Below, in pieces: positions 59,072 through 64,000 of a DNA stretch of 64,000 nucleotides (its first letter is position 1; each line of letters begins with the position of its first letter). Source of the stretch: Pseudomonas sp. GR 6-02 (lineage in GTDB: Bacteria > Pseudomonadota > Gammaproteobacteria > Pseudomonadales > Pseudomonadaceae); NCBI RefSeq assembly GCF_001655615.1, contig NZ_CP011567.1, forward strand, positions 5,651,001 through 5,715,000, read 5' to 3'. The position numbers were made by a program, and so were the translations under genes. A model generated the notes under the pieces. The model saw only the letters and a program-made list of their open reading frames with translations. It had not been told where the DNA came from and ran no database searches.

Positions 59072-59955
59072 TTGCAGCGTATTCGGCAGCCAGCCAGGCC
59101 CGCGTCAATGCAGCACTGGAAACCCTGTTCAACCCGCCGAGCCCTGAGCTCGCCCGCCTCTATGAAGCCATGCGCTACAGCGTGATGAATGGCGGCAAGC
59201 GTGTACGTCCGCTGCTGGCCTACGCCGCGTGTGAAGCGCTGGGCGGCAAGGCCGAGCAAGCCAACGGCGCAGCCTGCGCGGTTGAGCTGATCCATGCCTA
59301 TTCGCTGGTGCACGACGATTTGCCGGCCATGGACGATGACGACCTGCGTCGTGGCCAGCCGACCACCCACAAGAAATTCGACGAAGCCTGCGCGATTCTC
59401 GCCGGCGACGGTTTGCAGAGCCTGGCCTTCAGCGCCCTGCTCGACCCACGCCTGAGCTCGTCGGATACCGAAACCCGGCTGCAGATGGTCAGCGCCCTGG
59501 CGCTGGCGGCAGGCCCGGCGGGCATGGTCGGCGGGCAAGCCATCGATCTTGGCTCGGTGGGACTGAAGCTCGATCAAAAAGCCCTTGAATACATGCATCG
59601 GCACAAGACCGGCGCGTTGATCGAAGTCAGCGTCAAACTCGGTGCCCTGGCCAGTGGCCGTGCCGAGAAGGACGAACTGAAGTCGCTGCAAAGTTATGCA
59701 CAGGCCATCGGCCTGGCATTTCAGGTCCAGGACGACATTCTCGACGTCGAAAGTGACACCGCCACCCTAGGTAAACGCCAGGGCGCCGACATCGCCCGGG
59801 ACAAGCCGACCTACCCGGCGCTGCTCGGTCTCGACGTGGCCAAGGCCTACGCTCTGGAACTGCGCGACCAGGCCCTGCACGCGCTGCGACCGTTTGACGC
59901 GGCAGCCGAGCCCTTGCGCGATCTGGCCCGGTACATCGTTGACCGCCGCAACTGA
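59068..59955 (+). CDS. ispA: farnesyl diphosphate synthase
   Basis: Condenses IPP with DMAPP/GPP to farnesyl-PP, precursor of undecaprenyl-PP and ubiquinone. The 295-residue protein has the first Asp-rich motif in [15 protein letters not shown], the second in [15 protein letters not shown], and [19 protein letters not shown]. It overlaps xseB by 4 bp and lies 91 bp before dxs, which starts the same isoprenoid pathway. Confidence 0.97.
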   Translation: MIAAYSAASQARVNAALETLFNPPSPELARLYEAMRYSVMNGGKRVRPLLAYAACEALGGKAEQANGAACAVELIHAYSLVHDDLPAMDDDDLRRGQPTTHKKFDEACAILAGDGLQSLAFSALLDPRLSSSDTETRLQMVSALALAAGPAGMVGGQAIDLGSVGLKLDQKALEYMHRHKTGALIEVSVKLGALASGRAEKDELKSLQSYAQAIGLAFQVQDDILDVESDTATLGKRQGADIARDKPTYPALLGLDVAKAYALELRDQALHALRPFDAAAEPLRDLARYIVDRRN

Positions 59956-60046
59956 CGGCGTATCCGCCAAAAAAGACCAACGCGTGGGCAGGGGGCGATG
60001 CATCAGGTAAACTGCCGCATCTTTTATACCTATAACGATTCGCCTG

Positions 60047-61945
60047 ATGCCCACGACGTTTCATGAGATTCCCCGTAAGCGCCCGACCACGCCCCTGCTC
60101 GACCGTGCCAACACGCCGGACGGCCTGCGCCGGTTAGGCGAAGCCGAGCTGGAAACCCTGGCTGATGAGTTGCGCCTGGAATTGCTCTACACGGTCGGCC
60201 AGACCGGTGGGCATTTCGGTGCCGGCCTGGGCGTGATCGAGCTGACCATCGCGTTGCACTACGTTTTCGACACCCCGGACGACCGGCTGGTGTGGGACGT
60301 GGGTCATCAGGCCTATCCGCACAAAATCCTCACCGGCCGTCGCGCGCGCATGAGCACCCTGCGCCAGAAGGATGGCATCGCCGCCTTCCCGCGTCGTTCC
60401 GAGAGCGAGTACGACACCTTTGGCGTCGGCCACTCCAGCACCTCGATCAGCGCAGCGCTGGGCATGGCGATTGCCGCCCGCCTGCAACACAGTGATCGCA
60501 AGGCGATCGCGGTGATCGGCGACGGCGCACTGACCGCCGGCATGGCCTTCGAGGCGCTGAACCACGCGCCGGAAGTGGACGCCAACATGCTGGTGATCCT
60601 CAACGACAACGACATGTCGATCTCGCGCAACGTCGGCGGGTTGTCGAACTATCTGGCGAAAATCCTTTCCAGCCGCACTTACGCGAGCATGCGCGAAGGC
60701 AGCAAAAAGGTCCTGTCGCGCCTGCCCGGCGCCTGGGAAATCGCCCGTCGCACGGAAGAATATGCCAAAGGCATGCTGGTCCCAGGCACGCTGTTCGAAG
60801 AGCTGGGCTGGAACTACATCGGCCCGATCGATGGCCACGACCTGCCGACCCTGATCGCCACCCTGCGCAACATGCGCGATCTGAAAGGCCCGCAATTCCT
60901 GCACGTGGTCACCAAGAAAGGCAAAGGCTTCGCCCCGGCGGAAGTCGACCCGATCGGTTACCACGCCATTACCAAACTCGAACCGCTGGACGCTCCGGCC
61001 GCCGCGCCGAAAAAAGCCAGCGGGCCGAAATATTCCGGTGTGTTTGGTGAGTGGCTGTGCGACATGGCGGCGGCCGATCCGCGTCTGGTCGGGATCACCC
61101 CGGCGATGAAGGAAGGCTCCGATCTGGTGGCCTTCAGTGAACGCTTCCCGACGCGCTATTTCGACGTGGCGATTGCCGAGCAACACGCCGTGACCCTGGC
61201 AGCCGGCATGGCCTGTGAAGGCGCCAAACCGGTGGTGGCGATCTATTCGACCTTCCTGCAACGCGGTTACGACCAGCTGATTCATGACGTCGCGGTACAA
61301 AACCTCGACGTACTGTTCGCCATCGACCGCGCCGGCCTGGTGGGCGAAGACGGCCCGACGCACGCAGGCAGCTTCGACCTGTCGTTCCTGCGTTGCATCC
61401 CCGGCATGCTGGTAATGACCCCGAGCGACGAAAACGAACTGCGCAAAATGCTCAGCACCGGCCACCTGTACAACGGCCCGGCGGCGGTGCGTTACCCGCG
61501 TGGCACCGGCCCGAATGCACCGATCGCGAAAGACCTCGAACCGATTGAAATCGGCAAGGGCGTGGTTCGTCGCCAGGGCAGCACAGTCGCCCTGCTGGTG
61601 TTCGGCGTGCAACTGGCCGAGGCACTGAAAGTCGCCGAGAAGCTGGATGCGACGGTCGTCGACATGCGTTTCGTCAAACCGCTCGACGAAGCACTGGTTC
61701 GCGAAATCGCCGGCAGTCACCAATTGCTGGTGACCGTCGAAGAGAACGCGATCATGGGCGGCGCCGGTGGCGCGGTCAGCGAGTTCCTCGCCCGCGAGAA
61801 CATCCTCAAGTCGGTGCTGCACCTGGGCTTGCCAGACATCTATGTCGAACACGCCAAGCCTGCGCAAATGCTCGCCGAATGCGGGCTGGATGAAGCCGGG
61901 ATCGAAGAGGCGGTGCGTCAGCGCCTGCAATTGCTGAATATCTGA
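60047..61945 (+). CDS. dxs: 1-deoxy-D-xylulose-5-phosphate synthase
   Basis: Thiamine-diphosphate enzyme making DXP from pyruvate and glyceraldehyde-3-P, the entry to the MEP pathway. The 632-residue protein has [16 protein letters not shown], the ThDP-binding [17 protein letters not shown] with NDNDMSIS, and [16 protein letters not shown] in the transketolase pyrimidine domain. Probably co-transcribed with xseB-ispA, though TATAAC at 60031 could be part of a separate promoter. A hairpin follows. Confidence 0.98.
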   Translation: MPTTFHEIPRKRPTTPLLDRANTPDGLRRLGEAELETLADELRLELLYTVGQTGGHFGAGLGVIELTIALHYVFDTPDDRLVWDVGHQAYPHKILTGRRARMSTLRQKDGIAAFPRRSESEYDTFGVGHSSTSISAALGMAIAARLQHSDRKAIAVIGDGALTAGMAFEALNHAPEVDANMLVILNDNDMSISRNVGGLSNYLAKILSSRTYASMREGSKKVLSRLPGAWEIARRTEEYAKGMLVPGTLFEELGWNYIGPIDGHDLPTLIATLRNMRDLKGPQFLHVVTKKGKGFAPAEVDPIGYHAITKLEPLDAPAAAPKKASGPKYSGVFGEWLCDMAAADPRLVGITPAMKEGSDLVAFSERFPTRYFDVAIAEQHAVTLAAGMACEGAKPVVAIYSTFLQRGYDQLIHDVAVQNLDVLFAIDRAGLVGEDGPTHAGSFDLSFLRCIPGMLVMTPSDENELRKMLSTGHLYNGPAAVRYPRGTGPNAPIAKDLEPIEIGKGVVRRQGSTVALLVFGVQLAEALKVAEKLDATVVDMRFVKPLDEALVREIAGSHQLLVTVEENAIMGGAGGAVSEFLARENILKSVLHLGLPDIYVEHAKPAQMLAECGLDEAGIEEAVRQRLQLLNI

Positions 61946-61972
61946 TCCTCTGGCTACATGCAAAACCCTGCG

Positions 61973-61994
61973 GCGAGGGAGCTTGCTCCCTCGC
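61973..61994. terminator. REP-derived hairpin between dxs and the BtuF-like gene
   Basis: GCGAGGGAGC (61973-61982) and GCTCCCTCGC (61985-61994) pair perfectly over TT. It is one arm of the family A repeat, present alone between convergent genes, and probably terminates both. Confidence 0.65.
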
Positions 61995-62000
61995 CACAGG

Positions 62001-62801
62001 TTAAAGATCGGGTGCGATCAACTGACAGAGCTTGGCCGTCGCTTCGATCATCTGCCCACTCGGTCGTTCCAGGCCTTTATCCGTCACCAACAGCAATTGC
62101 CCCTGCGCCACCGCCGTCACCTGGGGCCAGGCCTTCCACGCCTCGAGCTGCGCCTGATCGCTGGCCAGAATCACCTCGGGGTTGCGCTGCAACACCGCCT
62201 CCACACTGACCTGCGGTGCAGGCTGTGGCAGATCGGCAAACACATTGCTTGCCCCGCAAACCTGTAGCGCATCGCTGATGATCTGCCCACCGCCCACGGT
62301 GTACAGCGGCCGATCCCAGACTTGATAAAACACCCGCAGCGGCTCGTCCCTTCGATAGCGCTGGCGCAGGGAGTCGAGTCGCTGACGCAGTTTTTTGGCC
62401 AATGCAACGCCCCGCTCCGCTCGCCCGAATTGCGTGGCTATCGCTTCGATCTGCACAGTGAGTTGTTCGAGGTTATGAGGTTCGGCGACGTAGGTGGGGA
62501 TGCTCAGCCGCTTGAGCTGTTCACGTTGAGCCGGCCCCACACTGCCCGGCCAGAGCAGCAGTAAATCAGGTTTGAGGCTGAGCAACCGTTCGATGTCCAA
62601 CTGACCGTAGCGGCCCACCGAAGGAATATCTTTGAGCTCGGCCGGACGCTCACCGGCATCCAGCACACCGACCAGCAGGTCAGCCGAATTCAGTTCAATC
62701 ACGATTTCGGAAAGCGACGGTGCCAGGCTGACAACCCGCTCGGCCGCAGCTGCCGGACCACCGATGGCCAGCAACAGGACTGCCAGCCAGACGCAGCGCA
62801 T
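62001..62801 (-). CDS. BtuF-like cobalamin/siderophore-binding periplasmic protein
   Basis: A 266-residue periplasmic binding protein, signal peptide VLLLAIGGPAAAA, then the class III SBP fold: VVSLAPSLSEIVIELNSADLLVGV, VGRYGQLDIERLLSLKPDLLLLW. Such proteins deliver vitamin B12 to BtuCD. No BtuC or BtuD gene adjoins it, so specificity is inferred; ethanolamine ammonia-lyase (41.4 kb) needs the vitamin. Its ATG overlaps the stop of the next upstream gene by one base, so it is read with ribA. Confidence 0.87.
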   Translation of the reverse strand: MRCVWLAVLLLAIGGPAAAAERVVSLAPSLSEIVIELNSADLLVGVLDAGERPAELKDIPSVGRYGQLDIERLLSLKPDLLLLWPGSVGPAQREQLKRLSIPTYVAEPHNLEQLTVQIEAIATQFGRAERGVALAKKLRQRLDSLRQRYRRDEPLRVFYQVWDRPLYTVGGGQIISDALQVCGASNVFADLPQPAPQVSVEAVLQRNPEVILASDQAQLEAWKAWPQVTAVAQGQLLLVTDKGLERPSGQMIEATAKLCQLIAPDL

Positions 62802-63220
62802 CAGCCGAGTTGACGCGGGATACGGTAGAGGTAGAACAGCACCACCGTCGACAACGCCAGCAGCATCAGCGGCACGGCTTCCAGACCAACGAAGACTGCC
62901 AGTGCGCCGATCCAGGCGGGCAGGCCAGCGACCAGAAACGCAGCACGGCGTTTCGCGGCCAGGGCGATCCAGGCGGCGGGTTCTTCAGGGGTATCGAGGG
63001 CTTTTTGGGTCGCGATCAGCGCATGTTTGTAACCGCCAAAGAACTTCAGGCTGACAAACATCGACGCCACACCGGCAATGAAAAACGGCATGGCCAGCAC
63101 CGGCAGAATCGCCTCGCTTTGGCCGAATAAGCCATTGACCACGAACAGCGGCAGCAAGGCCAACGCCAGATATTGCCACCAGTTGACGGCCAGTCGTCGC
63201 CGTACCTGACCGCGGGTCAC
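62801..63220 (-). CDS. small membrane protein of unknown function
   Basis: Not recognised beyond a membrane protein of 139 residues. Four hydrophobic segments ([78 protein letters not shown]) are separated by a positively charged loop. Overlaps ribA by 4 bp and the BtuF-like gene by 1 bp, so all three are translationally coupled. The same small gene lies between ribA and the binding-protein gene in P. aeruginosa. Confidence 0.8.
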   Translation of the reverse strand: MTRGQVRRRLAVNWWQYLALALLPLFVVNGLFGQSEAILPVLAMPFFIAGVASMFVSLKFFGGYKHALIATQKALDTPEEPAAWIALAAKRRAAFLVAGLPAWIGALAVFVGLEAVPLMLLALSTVVLFYLYRIPRQLG

Positions 63221-63834
63221 GCCCTGTCAGCCTCGCCCTGGTGCTCGTTGCCCATCATGTGGTCGAGCTTGCTGGCCTTGGTCGCCAGGTAGAGTTTGTT
63301 ATGCGGGTTGTGCCCGGTATGCAACGGCACGCGCTCGGCCACCACAATGCCCATGTCGGTCAAGGCTTTGACCTTGCGTGGGTTGTTGGTCATCAGACGC
63401 AGGGACTTCACGCCCAGGTGCTCCAGCATTGGCAGGCACATGGCGTAGTCGCGCTGATCGGCGGCGAAACCCAGACGCTCGTTGGCTTCAACGGTGTCAG
63501 CACCGCCGTCCTGCAATTCATAAGCGCGGATCTTGTTCAGCAGGCCAATGCCACGGCCTTCCTGACGCAAGTAGAGCAATACGCCACGGCCTTCACGGGC
63601 GATCGCCTGCAACGCCGCCTCGAGTTGCGAACCGCAGTCGCAACGCTGGCTGAACAAGGCATCGCCGGTCAGGCATTCGGAGTGCAACCGGCCGAGTACC
63701 GGTGCACCGTCGGCGATCTCACCCAGACTCAACACCACGTGCTCGCGCCCGTTCTCTTCATCGAGAAAGCCGTGCATGGTGAATTGCGCAAAAGGCGTTG
63801 GCAGCTTGGAAGCGGCGACAAAAACGACAGGCAC
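63217..63834 (-). CDS. ribA: GTP cyclohydrolase II
   Basis: First step of riboflavin synthesis from GTP. The 205-residue protein has [25 protein letters not shown] with the three zinc cysteines, [37 protein letters not shown] (in part) and [17 protein letters not shown]. It is a stand-alone RibA, not a RibAB fusion. Leads the three-gene minus-strand operon. No FMN riboswitch was seen upstream. Confidence 0.97.
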   Translation of the reverse strand: MPVVFVAASKLPTPFAQFTMHGFLDEENGREHVVLSLGEIADGAPVLGRLHSECLTGDALFSQRCDCGSQLEAALQAIAREGRGVLLYLRQEGRGIGLLNKIRAYELQDGGADTVEANERLGFAADQRDYAMCLPMLEHLGVKSLRLMTNNPRKVKALTDMGIVVAERVPLHTGHNPHNKLYLATKASKLDHMMGNEHQGEADRA

Positions 63835-64000
63835 CGGTGTGCTCCTGATCTATAAGTACTGAAGATTCGCAGAGGCGGCATTGTAACAGCACGTTCCTAC
63901 AGACGCTTAGGCTGAATTATCGGCCATAACGATCAAAAAGTTTGATATCTGCCCCGCGCCCGCATTGAACGTTTTCATTTCGAGCCGAACGGATAGGGCT
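63835..64000. other. right-edge intergenic region
   Basis: 166 bp upstream of ribA holding its promoter. No start codon with a convincing ribosome-binding site, no FMN-riboswitch sequence, and no repeat was recognised. The next gene must begin beyond the window. Confidence 0.5.

Noticed and set aside
62001-63220. Cobalamin riboswitch near the BtuF-like gene
   Set aside because: The gene overlaps its upstream neighbour by one base, leaving no room for a leader, and no B12-box was seen before ribA.
63835-64000. FMN riboswitch upstream of ribA
   Set aside because: The conserved FMN-element sequences were not found, and in pseudomonads that element is normally linked to another rib gene.

Overview
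The window is a contiguous piece of a gamma-proteobacterial chromosome, almost certainly a Pseudomonas of the P. fluorescens group. The gene order miaB-phoH-ybeY-corC-lnt, leuS-lptE-holA, lipA-lipB-ybeD-dacA-rlpA-mltB-rodA-mrdA-rlmH-rsfS-nadD-proA, ubiX-mpl-eatR-exaC-eat-eutBC and xseB-ispA-dxs-ribA follows, from memory, the P. aeruginosa PAO1 chromosome around PA3979-PA4047. The GC-rich codon use and many copies of a 'tgtggcgagggagcttgctc' REP-like repeat are typical of the fluorescens group. This assignment rests on recognition of families and gene order; no database search was run.

Layout. 1-7.1 kb: tRNA modification and the phoH-ybeY-corC-lnt operon, then a YdcF-type membrane protein and a small unknown protein on the minus strand. 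7.1-13.3 kb: leuS, lptE, holA, arfA and a lipoprotein lytic transglycosylase. 13.4-26 kb: a long minus-strand block for cell-wall recycling (ldcA), lipoate synthesis, PBP5, RlpA, MltB-type transglycosylase, the RodA/PBP2 elongation pair, ribosome factors RlmH/RsfS, nadD and proA. 26-35.7 kb: mpg, a DedA-PAP2 fusion, a Lon-N-domain protein, LrgAB, a MaoC hydratase, a MORN-repeat C13-peptidase lipoprotein, ubiX and mpl. 35.8-43.6 kb: a sigma-54-controlled ethanolamine catabolism cluster (eatR, exaC, eat, eutB, eutC) with a visible -24/-12 promoter and a palindromic upstream site. 43.7-47.6 kb: a GNAT enzyme, DedA, MtfA, ppa and an orphan S24-type repressor. 48.1-58.3 kb: the six-gene magA-F operon for a bacterial alpha-2-macroglobulin and its envelope partners. 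58.8-63.8 kb: xseB-ispA-dxs, a BtuF-like protein, a small membrane protein and ribA.

Themes. Much of the window serves the envelope: peptidoglycan synthesis and recycling, lipoprotein maturation, LPS transport, undecaprenyl-phosphate handling and the alpha-2-macroglobulin system. The most interesting signals are: (i) a 268-bp nested inverted-repeat element with perfect 32-bp terminal arms between proA and mpg; (ii) an intragenic hairpin near the 3' end of arfA that fits the nonstop-mRNA switch of tmRNA backup; (iii) remnants of a transpeptidase fold plus a SpoIID-like core in MagE and an NlpC/P60-like signature in MagC, which suggest the mag operon acts on peptidoglycan; (iv) a DedA-PAP2 fusion; (v) a candidate small RNA downstream of the S24 repressor; and (vi) a duplicated ribosome-binding-site/start region at eat. 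No complete prophage, IS element, CRISPR array, rRNA or tRNA gene was seen.
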